This document shows, piece after piece, positions 42,044-49,465 of a stretch of DNA of 51,253 nucleotides. Each line of letters begins with the position of its first letter. Position 1 is the first letter of the stretch. The notes under the pieces were generated by a model. That model saw nothing but the letters and a program-made list of their open reading frames with translations, made no database searches and was not told where the DNA came from. Made by a program: the position numbers and the translations under genes. The DNA is from CAZHAC01 sp964383855 (GTDB lineage Bacteria; Chloroflexota; Dormibacteria; Dormibacterales; Dormibacteraceae). The DNA lies in NCBI GenBank assembly GCA_964383855.1, contig CAYLIP010000011.1:1-51253 (forward strand). Direction: 5' to 3'.

Positions 42044-42882
42044 GCGTCGTCTTCGCCGCCATCGCACCCCACGGCGGAATCGCCGTCCCGGAGGCGGTGG
42101 CGCCCGAAGCCGCCGCCCCCGCCGCCGCCATCACCGGGGCGCTGCGGGAGCTTGGCAGCCGGTTCAGAAAGACGCGGCCGCAAACCGTTGTCGTCTTCAC
42201 CCCCCACAACGTCCACGTCGATGGCCACCTGGCGGTCATCGTCGCCGGCCGCGTCGGAGGCGGCCTGGAGGGCTCTCGGGAAGCGGTCGCCCTGGAGCTC
42301 GAGACGGACCGCGAGCTCGCTCTCGCCCACCTCCAGGAGCTGCGCGCCAGCGGCCTCCCCGCGCTCGGGGTCAGCTATGGAAGCAACGATCCCGGGAGCG
42401 CGGTCATGCCCATGGACTGGGCCGTGCTGATACCCCTCTGGTTCATGGCCCGCTCCGCCGCCTCCGCCCCCCGGCTGGTGGTGGTCAGCCCGGCCCGCGA
42501 GCTCGGCCCCCAGGCGCATGTCGAGGCGGGGCGCGCGCTGGCCCGGGCGATCGCGGCCTCCGGCCGGAGGGCGGCGGTCGTCGCCAGCGCGGACCACGGC
42601 CACGCCCACCGGGCGGAAGGCCCGTTCGGGTTTGACCCGGCCGCCGCCGAGTACGACCGGCGGGTGCTGGAGATCCTCCGGTCCGGCAACCTGGAAGCGC
42701 TGCTCGAGTTCGAACCGGGGTTCGTCGACTCCGCCAAGGCGGACAGCTGGTGGCAGATGCTGATGCTGCTGGGCACCCTCGGGACTCCGGCCAAGGTCGA
42801 CGTGCTGGCCTATGCCGCGCCCACCTATTTCGGAATGCTCTGCGCCCAGCTGGAGGTACCGATCGCACAAGGCGCGCTATAA
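42040..42882 (+). CDS. Class III extradiol dioxygenase (LigB)-like protein
   Basis: 280 residues; ATG overlaps the hydroxylase stop as ATGA. Metal-binding histidines fit APHGG, TPHNVHVDGH and SADHGHAHR. The LigB/MEMO fold uses two His and one Glu to bind Fe(II) and open catechol rings. It is similar to the AmmeMemoRadiSam-B group and to single-subunit dioxygenases, so a non-dioxygenase MEMO-like role is possible. Overlap with the molybdenum hydroxylase suggests a pathway in which an aromatic or heteroaromatic compound is hydroxylated and then ring-opened; this is inference. Confidence 0.8.
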   Translation: MSVVFAAIAPHGGIAVPEAVAPEAAAPAAAITGALRELGSRFRKTRPQTVVVFTPHNVHVDGHLAVIVAGRVGGGLEGSREAVALELETDRELALAHLQELRASGLPALGVSYGSNDPGSAVMPMDWAVLIPLWFMARSAASAPRLVVVSPARELGPQAHVEAGRALARAIAASGRRAAVVASADHGHAHRAEGPFGFDPAAAEYDRRVLEILRSGNLEALLEFEPGFVDSAKADSWWQMLMLLGTLGTPAKVDVLAYAAPTYFGMLCAQLEVPIAQGAL

Positions 42883-42883
42883 C
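42878..42883 (+). promoter_or_regulatory. -10 box for the DUF3147 pair
   Basis: TATAAC lies 12 bases before the GTG at 42895 and overlaps the preceding stop codon; the mRNA would be almost leaderless. No good -35 box is seen. Confidence 0.35.
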
Positions 42884-42894
42884 CTTTACTTAGC

Positions 42895-43257
42895 GTGCTG
42901 TTAACGAGCTGGACATCGATGGCGCCCCTGCTCGGGGTCCGCGGACTGGCCGGCGGCGTGTTCGTCGTCGTCTTCGCGCTGATCTCCCAGGTCCTGCGGC
43001 CGAAGATGTTCGCCGGGCTGTTCGGGGCTGCGCCCTCGGTTGCACTGGCGAGCCTGCTGGTGGCCGGGCTCACGCGCGGACCGGCCAAGACCGTCCCCGA
43101 CGCCACCGGGATGCTGATCGGCGTCGCCGGGATGGTCGCCTACTGCATCGTCGCCGCCCTGCTCCTCTCCCGGATGGGCGCCCTGGCCGGGTCGCTCATT
43201 TCCTGGGCGGCCTGGTTCGTGGCCGCGATCGGGCTCTACCTTCTGGTGGCGGGATGA
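42895..43257 (+). CDS. DUF3147-family membrane protein, first of a pair
   Basis: 120 residues from a GTG. Four hydrophobic segments (about 18-34, 43-60, 68-88, 97-117) fill nearly the whole protein, as in DUF3147 proteins. The function is unknown; the family often occurs as adjacent pairs, probably as a heteromer. It overlaps the second member as ATGA. No catalytic residues are evident. Confidence 0.75.
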   Translation: MLLTSWTSMAPLLGVRGLAGGVFVVVFALISQVLRPKMFAGLFGAAPSVALASLLVAGLTRGPAKTVPDATGMLIGVAGMVAYCIVAALLLSRMGALAGSLISWAAWFVAAIGLYLLVAG

Positions 43258-43724
43258 CCGGCGAAGAGCGGCGGAGCCTCCACGTCGGGATGGACCTTGG
43301 CGGGCTGCGCCACCTGACCATCGGGCAGTTGGGGATCCGCTTCGCCTTCGGCGCAATCATCTCGACGGTGGCGGCCATCGCGGGCCTCCGCTTCGGACCT
43401 GCCGTGGGAGGCCTTTTCCTCTCCTTTCCGGCCATCCTGCCCGCATCTCTGACCCTGATCGCCCGCAAGGACGGCGAGCACCCGGCCCAGGTGGACGCGA
43501 TCGGGGCGATCGGCGGCGCCATCGCGCTCGGGGTCTTCGCGGTGGTCACCATCCTGCTCCTGCCCAGGGCGCCGCTGGCTGTGACCCTCCTGGCCGCCAC
43601 GGCCTCCTGGCTCGTGTCGGCGACCGGCCTCTATTACTCTGCCGCCTACCTGCTGGCGAAGATGGGACGCGATACCGGCGCCCCCGACCGGGATCGCTCG
43701 CTCCAGGCAAACCGGGCTCACTGA
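43254..43724 (+). CDS. DUF3147-family membrane protein, second of a pair
   Basis: 156 residues; four hydrophobic segments from about residue 24 to 136 with GGLFLSFPAILPASLTLIA, a conserved DUF3147-like segment. A soluble basic/acidic tail follows. Its ATG overlaps the first member's stop. The pair probably forms a small membrane complex of unknown transport or sensing role. Confidence 0.75.
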   Translation: MTGEERRSLHVGMDLGGLRHLTIGQLGIRFAFGAIISTVAAIAGLRFGPAVGGLFLSFPAILPASLTLIARKDGEHPAQVDAIGAIGGAIALGVFAVVTILLLPRAPLAVTLLAATASWLVSATGLYYSAAYLLAKMGRDTGAPDRDRSLQANRAH

Positions 43725-43778
43725 AAGCCGCCGCCGCAAGCTTTCCTCCCGGCAGCCGTCGATCGGCATGGAGGGAGA

Positions 43779-44738
43779 GTGAGCACCCAGATCGGAGACG
43801 CCCTGACCGGGCGGTCAAGCCCTGCCCGCGACCGGAGTTCGCGGATCGCTTCCGGCGCCGTCGCGCTGGGCATCGCGCTGCTGATGGCCACCTTCCTCTT
43901 GGGTCGAGGGCCGGGCACCCTGATCTGGATGGCCGGTGGCGCGCCCGGCTGGCTGCCCTTCGCCGGCGCCGGGGCGACCTGGCTTCCGTTCCACGGCAGC
44001 AAGGCTTCCAACACTCCCCCCCACCGGCCGGCGCCCTCCGCTGCCCCTGTGACGGCTGCCACCCCCAAGCCGACGCCGACCGCCACACCCAGGCCGGAGC
44101 CGACCTCGACCCCGAAACCGACGCCGACACCGACCCCGAAGCCGACCCCCACTCCGACGCCGCGCCCGACGCCGACGCCGACCCCTGTCCCGACGCCTGC
44201 GCCGACGCCGGCGGGGCAGCTCTTCAGCGACAACTTCGAGGCCGACACGCTGGGGGCCGCCCCCGCCGGCTGGACCGCCGCCAGCGGCGGCTGGAAGGTC
44301 GTCCTGGACGGGACGAAGGTGCTCAGCGTCGACGGCAGCGGCCTGATCGAAACCGGCAGCCCGGCATGGACCAACTACCGGTTGTCCGCGTCGGTGAAGG
44401 CGCCCGCGTCCGGATACGCCAAGCTGATCGCGCGCTACCAGAACGCGCAGTACTTCTACGTCTGCGGCCTGGAGAACGGGTCCACGCTCTTCCTCGGCAA
44501 GATGTACGGCGGGACCTGGTATGGCTTCAACACCGCCGCCTACGCCTACTCAGCCACAGCCTGGACGTCGGTCAGCTTCACCGTATCCGGCAACAACCTG
44601 ACCTGCAGCGCCACCGACCCCGCCACCGGGCGCACGGTGAGCGCCACCGCAAGCGAGACGTATTTCTCGAGCGGTCCGATCGGGGCCATCGTGTCCGGCG
44701 GCGCCGAGTTCGACAACGTGACCGTGACCGCGGTCTAA
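43779..44738 (+). CDS. Membrane-anchored protein with Thr/Pro repeat linker and lectin-like domain
   Basis: 319 residues from a GTG with GGAGGGAGA upstream. A single TM segment (about 25-45, SGAVALGIALLMATFLLG) is followed by a linker of about 55 residues of PTPTPTPKPTPTP-type repeat (about 90-146). The C-terminal domain (about 150-319) begins LFSDNFEADTLG and has the jelly-roll strands of LamG/DUF1080-like carbohydrate-binding proteins. It should be displayed outside the cell. The linker is coded by a C-rich tandem repeat that may vary in length between strains. A shared hairpin separates it from the convergent kinase gene. Confidence 0.8.
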   Translation: MSTQIGDALTGRSSPARDRSSRIASGAVALGIALLMATFLLGRGPGTLIWMAGGAPGWLPFAGAGATWLPFHGSKASNTPPHRPAPSAAPVTAATPKPTPTATPRPEPTSTPKPTPTPTPKPTPTPTPRPTPTPTPVPTPAPTPAGQLFSDNFEADTLGAAPAGWTAASGGWKVVLDGTKVLSVDGSGLIETGSPAWTNYRLSASVKAPASGYAKLIARYQNAQYFYVCGLENGSTLFLGKMYGGTWYGFNTAAYAYSATAWTSVSFTVSGNNLTCSATDPATGRTVSATASETYFSSGPIGAIVSGGAEFDNVTVTAV

Positions 44739-44752
44739 GGAGCTGCAAGCCA

Positions 44753-44771
44753 CCTCCCGCTCGGCGGGAGG
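44753..44771. terminator. Shared hairpin between convergent genes
   Basis: CCTCCCGC (44753-44760) and GCGGGAGG (44764-44771) pair perfectly with a TCG loop. It lies between two stop codons 38 bases apart. There is no T tract, so termination efficiency is uncertain, but position suggests a bidirectional terminator. Confidence 0.55.
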
Positions 44772-44775
44772 AGGG

Positions 44776-46146
44776 TCAGCGAACGGTGACGACCGTCCGC
44801 GCGCAGCGGCTGAGGTCGGTCTCCCGCGGCCGGCAGACGACCAGCGTGTCCTCTCCCGACGCGGCCTCGGGCGGCACGATGCCGGTCTGCCGGTAGCCGC
44901 CGTCGGCGCCGACGGTGGTGTCGAGCTGGCTGATGGGAGCGATCCCCCGCGTGGTGTAGAAGCCGGCCTGGACCGTGGTCCCGGGCGCGAAGCCGCCGCC
45001 CGCGACGGTGATCGACTCTCCGCGCGACACCGGCCCGCTGGGGCTGATGCTGGCGGTCAGCGCCCGCCGGGCCGGGGTCGGCGTTTCCGGGCTCGTCTGC
45101 GGGGTGGGCGTGGCCAGGACGCGACCTCCCCCGCCGGCCTGGGAGGCTGCGATGGCGCCGATACTGGCCAGCGCCAGAACCAGGACGGCGGCGCCCACGC
45201 CCCACGCCCAGCGCCGGGAACGGCCCCCGGCGGCGGGCGGGGCAGGCGGCGCCATCGGCATCGCAACCGTCGCGCCCGGCAGCTCCACCGGCCGGGGACC
45301 CGCTGTCGGCCGTCGCTCGTCGACGCGGCCGGCGGCGGCCGCCTCCAGGGCGCCCACCATCTCGATGCAGGTGGAGTAGCGCTCGGCGGCGTCCTTGGCC
45401 AGCGTCCGGAGGATGGCCCGGTCGACCAGCGGGTTGAGGGCCGGGTTGAGCCGGCTGGGCGGCTCTGGCGGGGTGTTGACGTGGGCGTAGAGGAGTTCCA
45501 TCAGCGCGCCCGTGAAGGGCAGGCGGCCGGCCAGGAGCTGGTAGGCGATCACGCCGAGCGCGTACTGGTCGGCGGCGCCGGTGAGCGGTTTGCCGTTCGC
45601 CTGCTCGGGCGAGATGTGGGTCGGGGTGCCTGAGACGAGGCCGGTCGCCGTCAGCGACTCCTCCGTGTAGAGCTTGGCCAGGCCGAAGTCGGCGAGAACC
45701 GGCTGAAGCTCGCCATCGAGGAACACGTTGGCCGGCTTCACGTCCCGATGGAGCACGCCCTGCGCGTGGGCGTAGTCCAGGGCCTGAGCCAGCGGGCGGA
45801 GCAGCGTCAGCGCCTCGGCCACCGAGACCGGGCTGGGCGGCATCCTCTCCTGGAGCGAGCCGTTGGGCATGTACTCCACAGCCATGTAGGGCTGACCCGC
45901 GAACTCCCCGAAGTCGAAGACGGTCAGGACGTGCCGGTGACGGAGTCTGGCCACCGCGCGGGCCTCACGTTCGAACCGGTCGCGGGCGTCCTCGCCGCCG
46001 ACGAACGGCGGCAGCATCTTGATCGCCGCCCATCGCTGCAGCCGGGGATGGTAGGCGCGGTAGACGACGCCCATGCCGCCACGGCCGATCGGCGCGTCGA
46101 TGACGTAGCTGCCGACCGTGGTGCCCTTCGGGATCCCTCCTTCCAT
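44776..46146 (-). CDS. PknB-type Ser/Thr protein kinase with extracytoplasmic Ig-like domain
   Basis: 456 residues from ATG 46146. The kinase domain (about 12-270) has GRGGMGVVY, the AAIK lysine, HRDVKPANV and DFG, and activation-loop GTPTHISPEQ with a Thr-rich segment (LTATGLVSGT). One TM helix (about 325-345) leads to a Thr/Pro/Ser-rich spacer and an IPT/TIG-like domain with GGGFAPGTTVQAGFYTT. PASTA repeats, common in PknB, are absent, so it senses something other than muropeptides. It is convergent with the lectin-like gene. TATAGT close upstream may be the -10 box. Confidence 0.93.
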   Translation of the reverse strand: MEGGIPKGTTVGSYVIDAPIGRGGMGVVYRAYHPRLQRWAAIKMLPPFVGGEDARDRFEREARAVARLRHRHVLTVFDFGEFAGQPYMAVEYMPNGSLQERMPPSPVSVAEALTLLRPLAQALDYAHAQGVLHRDVKPANVFLDGELQPVLADFGLAKLYTEESLTATGLVSGTPTHISPEQANGKPLTGAADQYALGVIAYQLLAGRLPFTGALMELLYAHVNTPPEPPSRLNPALNPLVDRAILRTLAKDAAERYSTCIEMVGALEAAAAGRVDERRPTAGPRPVELPGATVAMPMAPPAPPAAGGRSRRWAWGVGAAVLVLALASIGAIAASQAGGGGRVLATPTPQTSPETPTPARRALTASISPSGPVSRGESITVAGGGFAPGTTVQAGFYTTRGIAPISQLDTTVGADGGYRQTGIVPPEAASGEDTLVVCRPRETDLSRCARTVVTVR

Positions 46147-46158
46147 CGCGCGCAGGGG

Positions 46159-46164
46159 ACTATA
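46159..46164 (-). promoter_or_regulatory. -10 box candidate for the kinase gene
   Basis: TATAGT on the minus strand, 12 bases before the ATG, implying a very short leader. A divergent start for the M23 gene lies 125 bases away; that gene has a GGGC-TTCG-GCCC hairpin (46272-46283) five bases before its ATG and no clear ribosome-binding site. Confidence 0.35.
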
Positions 46165-46288
46165 GAGCCAAGGACCACCACATCGGCCCGTTAACGGTGG
46201 GGGTTGCAGACACAAGGCCTGGCCGGGTACCCTCTCGGACGGCGTCCACTGGCGTCGCTCGGGGGTAGTCAGGGCTTCGGCCCGTCCA

Positions 46289-47302
46289 ATGACCTGGAAT
46301 CGTCTATTAATCGCGCTCGCTGCCGTCCTGCTCGTCGCGCTGGCCATCACGCCGGCGAGTGCCGCGACCCCGCCGCTCCGACCCCTGCCCAAGATCGCGC
46401 CCACCTACGACCAGGAGCGCCTGCTCGCCCAGCAGGACCTGGCCCGTAACCAGGCGGCGCTGGCGGCGGTCCAGGCCGAGGAGGCCGATCTGGCCGCCGA
46501 GGCCAAGCGAACCCAGGAGGAGATCCGGGCCAGCCGGGCCCGCGCCGCGGTCCTGGCGCGGATGCTCTACGTGCAGCCCTCGTCGCTGGTGGTGATGCTG
46601 GCGCGCGAGCCCACCCCGATGGCCTCGATCCAGGACGCGCTCGACGTGCAGTTCGTGGCGGCGCACGCCCACAACGAGACACTGCGCATCGAGCAGCTGG
46701 ACCAGCACCTGAAGGATGTCCAGAAACAGCGGGAGCAGGCCTCCGACCGCGAGGCGATGATCCGCCAGGCGCTGCAGGTCTCGCTGATCCAGACGGCGGG
46801 CATGGACGTGTGGGGCCGTGCCCGGGCCTGGGAAATGGCCAACCCGGATTGGAAGGCGGACGTCACCAATCCCAATCACTCGGCCAGTCCGCTGGCCGCG
46901 CCGCTGGCCAGCTACACCATGACTCAGCCCTACGGCCCGAGCATGTACTGGTTTGAGCCTCCATATGGGGGCTACCCGCACTTCCACACCGGCCTCGACA
47001 TGTCGGCACCGTCGGGGACGGCGGTTGGCGCCGCCGACGACGCGATCGTGATCGCCACCGGCAATGACGGCTACGGCTACGGCAACTACGTCGTGCTCGG
47101 CCAGCCGGGTGGCCGCGCGACGCTGTACGCCCACCTCTCTTCGATCGCGGTCCACACGGGCGACAAGGTCACCCAGGGCCAGCGGGTGGGCGGCGTCGGC
47201 TCAACCGGCAACTCCACCGGCCCGCACCTCCACTTCGAGGTGCTGGTCCTTGGCCTCCCGGTCGACCCCGCGCCGCTCCTTCTCGGCCCCGCCGGCAGGT
47301 AG
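46289..47302 (+). CDS. Secreted M23 (LytM) peptidase with coiled-coil stalk
   Basis: 337 residues. A signal peptide with a cut near ASA-AT (about residue 25) is followed by a coiled coil (about 40-150, EEADLAAEAKRTQEEIRASR and later heptads), as in EnvC/NlpD-like divisome activators. The C-terminal LytM domain has zinc ligands in HFHTGLDMSAPSG and HLHFEV. It should act in the periplasm or outer wall space as an endopeptidase or an amidase activator. A UUCG-type hairpin just before the ATG may affect translation. It is divergent from the kinase gene. Confidence 0.9.
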   Translation: MTWNRLLIALAAVLLVALAITPASAATPPLRPLPKIAPTYDQERLLAQQDLARNQAALAAVQAEEADLAAEAKRTQEEIRASRARAAVLARMLYVQPSSLVVMLAREPTPMASIQDALDVQFVAAHAHNETLRIEQLDQHLKDVQKQREQASDREAMIRQALQVSLIQTAGMDVWGRARAWEMANPDWKADVTNPNHSASPLAAPLASYTMTQPYGPSMYWFEPPYGGYPHFHTGLDMSAPSGTAVGAADDAIVIATGNDGYGYGNYVVLGQPGGRATLYAHLSSIAVHTGDKVTQGQRVGGVGSTGNSTGPHLHFEVLVLGLPVDPAPLLLGPAGR

Positions 47303-47360
47303 ACCCGAGCCCGGTTCTTTAGCGGGGTGCGCTCCCAACCGTTGCGTGTACGGTGGGGAT

Positions 47361-47657
47361 GTGGACCGGGGCACGGCGGTGGTGGAGGCGCTCGACTCCC
47401 TGCTCGCTCACGCCCAGGCCTCGCTGGACGCGGTCAAGTTCGAGCAGAAGCTTGACGGAGGCTTCGACGAGCGCACCATGCGCGCGGCGCTGGCCGCACT
47501 TGGCAAGGTGGACGGCTTTCTGACCGCGCTCGAGGCTCTCGGCGTCCGTGAGGTTCCCCAGGACGTGATCGCAAAAATCGGGCAGCTCAACGAGGACGCC
47601 AAGGTGGTCCTCTACGTCGACCAGACCACCGCTCCCGATGACTGGGAGGTCGGCTAG
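47361..47657 (+). CDS. Small protein of unknown function
   Basis: 98 residues from a GTG preceded by GGTGGGGAT. It is mostly helical, with acidic residues and a RTMRAALAALGKVDGFLTAL central helix. It ends with VDQTTAPDDWEVG. No signal peptide, TM segment or known motif is seen. Its stop overlaps the stop of the convergent next gene by four bases, which limits regulatory sequence on both sides. Codon usage fits neighbours. Confidence 0.6.
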   Translation: MDRGTAVVEALDSLLAHAQASLDAVKFEQKLDGGFDERTMRAALAALGKVDGFLTALEALGVREVPQDVIAKIGQLNEDAKVVLYVDQTTAPDDWEVG

Positions 47658-47896
47658 GAAGCGGACTCCCGCTTGCGGAGCTCGCCCGACCAGAACTCCA
47701 GACGCTCGGCGGCGTCCGTCGCCGTCAGCTCCGTCGACTGACCGTTCCGGGTCACCGTGACCGAGCCGCCGCTGCCGAGGAGCGAGCCGAGGGCCCCATA
47801 GACCTTGATCCAGTGATTGACAAGGTCGCCACCGGCATCGCCCGGATCCTCCTCGAAGGCCGCCCAGGCCGGCCAGTTCGGCCTCTCGCTGGTCAC
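47654..47896 (-). CDS. Small conserved-looking protein of unknown function
   Basis: 80 residues from a GTG at 47896 that overlaps the hydrolase stop (GTGA). The N-terminus is Trp/Pro-rich, RPNWPAWAAF, and the middle (YGALGSLLGSGGSVTVTRNG) looks like a short alpha/beta domain. It lies in the same operon as the hydrolase and the MerB-like gene. The function is not recognised. Confidence 0.55.
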   Translation of the reverse strand: MTSERPNWPAWAAFEEDPGDAGGDLVNHWIKVYGALGSLLGSGGSVTVTRNGQSTELTATDAAERLEFWSGELRKRESAS

Positions 47897-48432
47897 GGCC
47901 CAGAGGGTAGCCGAGTCGAGGGCAGCCGCTGCAGCCACGCCGTAGCGGCCTCGAGCGCCGGGTCGAGGCGGCCCTTCAGGGTGTGCCCGGCGCCCGCGAT
48001 GGGCACCACCTCGGCCTCTGGCAGCTTGGCGGCCTCACGCCGCACCTCCTCGGGCGAGCCGAAGGGGTCCTGCTCGCCCTGCACGATCAGCACCGGGCAG
48101 CTGATGCGGGGCCAGTGCTCGGTTCTCAGCTCCTCCGAGAAGCCGGGGCGGTGCAGTGGGTAGGCGAAGAGGAGGAGGCCGGCAAACCGGTTGGCCGGGT
48201 CGGCCGCCGCCAGGCTGGCGACCCGGCCCCCGAAGGAGCGGCCGCCGATGACCACGTCGTCGCCGGCGCCCGACTGGCGCAGGTAGGCGGGTACGGCGCG
48301 CTCGGCTCTGCCCGTGGGCAGCTCCACCGCCGACGCATTGATGCCCCGTCGCTCAAGTCCGGTCAGGTAAGGAGCAAGGCTGGCGGCGCCGCCGCTCGCC
48401 CCCGGCGCCAGGAAGACCCTAACTCGGCTCAC
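47893..48432 (-). CDS. Small alpha/beta hydrolase (KANL3/Tex30-like group)
   Basis: 179 residues from a GTG. The nucleophile is in GGRSFGGRVA, the Asp in QGEQDPFG, and the His in GAGHTLKG, so the catalytic triad is complete. The ALGA-type N-terminal VFLAPGASGGA replaces the usual HGxG. Family members are small dienelactone-hydrolase-like esterases of unknown substrate. It begins nine bases downstream of the MerB-like gene, so the two are probably cotranscribed. Confidence 0.8.
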   Translation of the reverse strand: MSRVRVFLAPGASGGAASLAPYLTGLERRGINASAVELPTGRAERAVPAYLRQSGAGDDVVIGGRSFGGRVASLAAADPANRFAGLLLFAYPLHRPGFSEELRTEHWPRISCPVLIVQGEQDPFGSPEEVRREAAKLPEAEVVPIAGAGHTLKGRLDPALEAATAWLQRLPSTRLPSGP

Positions 48433-48441
48433 CGCCCCGGC

Positions 48442-49104
48442 TTAGCTCTTCAGCTGCCAAAAGGCACCGCTGAGGCCGATCGAGGCAAAGACTGCCTCAG
48501 CCTCTTCGGCGGTTCTTCTCCGCCAAGCCGGGCTGCCGCGATCGCGGTACCAGGCGTCGGCCAGCTGCCACATCTGCTCGGGCGTCATGGTCGCGCCAGG
48601 CGTCTGACCGAACCGCCCGACGTGCTCTTCGTCACGGAAGAGCAGCATCGTGCTTCAGGTGTGGATGATGTCATCCCACCACCGCCTGGCGGGAACGGCG
48701 AAATGAACGACGCCCGCGGCGGGTTGAAGGCGCCCCGCGTTCACCTCCATGGTCATGGGTTCCTTGCAGTCGGGGCAGTCAGTGAGGACCACGCCCTCGC
48801 CGCCTTGCAGCGAGACAATGCCCAGCGCGTCCCAGATGCAGTTCCCGAAGTAGCGCCTGCCGACGGACTCGACCGTAAACCGCGTCGGCACGGCTGAGAA
48901 AGGGTTCGCCATCCGGAGGCGGGATGGATCGCCAGGCTCGAGCACGTAGACGTGGGTCTCGGCCAGTGCAGCAAAGGCTGAGACGATGTCGGAGGTCGGC
49001 CTTCCCAGCCGGTCGCCCACCTCCTGAGCATCGGGAACATGGGCTGTGCGACGGGTGCTCTCAAGCACCTCCAGCCTGACCTCGTTGACGAATTCAGCGT
49101 CCAT
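48442..49104 (-). CDS. MerB-like organomercurial lyase with in-frame TGA, probable selenoprotein
   Basis: Read through one TGA (48655-48657), this is a 220-residue protein, the size of MerB (about 212). The N-terminal winged-helix-like part (1-80) is followed by GNCIWDAL, whose Cys89 and Asp92 have the spacing of MerB Cys96 and Asp99. A CPDC motif (110-113) may bind metal. TGA is codon 150, 58 residues after Asp92; MerB Cys159 is 60 after Asp99. Flanking residues (WWDDIIHT before, STMLLFRDEEHV after) continue in frame and match the family around that cysteine. The second part alone would start at ATG 48648 without a ribosome-binding site. A SECIS-like hairpin lies directly after the TGA. In MerB these Cys/Asp residues cut the carbon-mercury bond. 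A nonsense mutation is the alternative. Confidence 0.78.
48623..48657 (-). promoter_or_regulatory. Candidate bacterial SECIS element
   Basis: On the minus strand, ten bases after the TGA, TGCTCTTC (48637-48644) pairs perfectly with GAAGAGCA (48623-48630) around the loop CGTGAC. The loop starts 18 bases after the TGA and has G at its second position. From memory of the bacterial SECIS consensus (stem 4-16 bp, loop 3-14, G in the first two loop positions, 16-37 bases from UGA), all criteria are met. Caveat: the codons for Leu-Phe and Glu-Glu here are themselves complementary. Confidence 0.6.
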
Positions 49105-49157
49105 GGCTGACGGAAGGATATTCCTCGCCTACGGGGCAGAGCCTGCGCGGGGACGAT

Positions 49158-49176
49158 GGCGCGGTGCGACCGCGCC
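49158..49176. promoter_or_regulatory. Inverted repeat upstream of the MerB-like gene
   Basis: GGCGCGGT (49158-49165) and ACCGCGCC (49169-49176) pair perfectly around three bases, 54-72 bases before the ATG. TATCCT closer to the ATG could be a -10 box. It may be an operator or a terminator remnant of the tRNA gene. The rest of 49105-49260 holds no ORF I can support. Confidence 0.3.
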
Positions 49177-49260
49177 TGGGTCGGTGAGGTCGAGACGTAC
49201 CCGTTGGTATCTGAACTGCCCGGCTGCGGACGCTTCGCCTCGGGTGCTACATACGGAAGC

Positions 49261-49305
49261 TGGCTCCGGAGCACGGACTCGAACCGTGAACCTTGCGGTT
49301 AACAG
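49261..49305 (-). pseudogene. 3' half of tRNA-Asn(GTT), displaced fragment (attachment site)
   Basis: Reading the minus strand from 49305: anticodon loop CTGTTAA with anticodon GTT, then CCGCAAGG, T arm ACGGTTCGAGTCCGT, 3' acceptor strand CTCCGGA, discriminator G and CCA at 49261-49263. The T stem (CACGG/CCGTG) pairs. The 5' half is missing: no TCCGGAG acceptor strand and no D arm lie in the expected upstream place, and the 5' anticodon-stem bases do not pair. A clean 45-base 3' fragment from the anticodon loop to CCA is the usual crossover left by a tyrosine integrase. By tRNA orientation the inserted element should lie at higher coordinates. Confidence 0.75.
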
Positions 49306-49412
49306 GCGGGGCGCAACACGTCCAGGGAGTCGACTGGGCGTCCGTTTGAATACGAACGCTGCGCGTTGCCGTCCGTCTCAGGGTGGCTCAGACCGCCCGC
49401 CTCCGCCCGGGT

Positions 49413-49432
49413 TGCTGTAAGAACTGCTGTAA
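49413..49432. repeat. Direct repeat of TGCTGTAA near the attachment site
   Basis: TGCTGTAA occurs at 49413-49420 and 49425-49432, 12 bases apart and about 110 bases from the tRNA fragment. Short direct repeats in this position resemble arm-type integrase-binding sites. No integrase gene is visible in the window. The 160 bases 49306-49465 hold no other convincing feature. Confidence 0.45.
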
Positions 49433-49465
49433 ACGAGGACGTTCCGGCGGGCTCCGAAAGAGCGT

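Noticed and set aside
48442..48648. A separate 68-residue gene downstream of a 149-residue gene
   Set aside because: No ribosome-binding site before ATG 48648, both pieces share one frame, and together they match the length and active-site spacing of MerB.
49105..49465. A complete tRNA-Asn gene
   Set aside because: The D arm and 5' acceptor strand are absent and the 5' anticodon-stem bases do not pair; only the 3' half is present.
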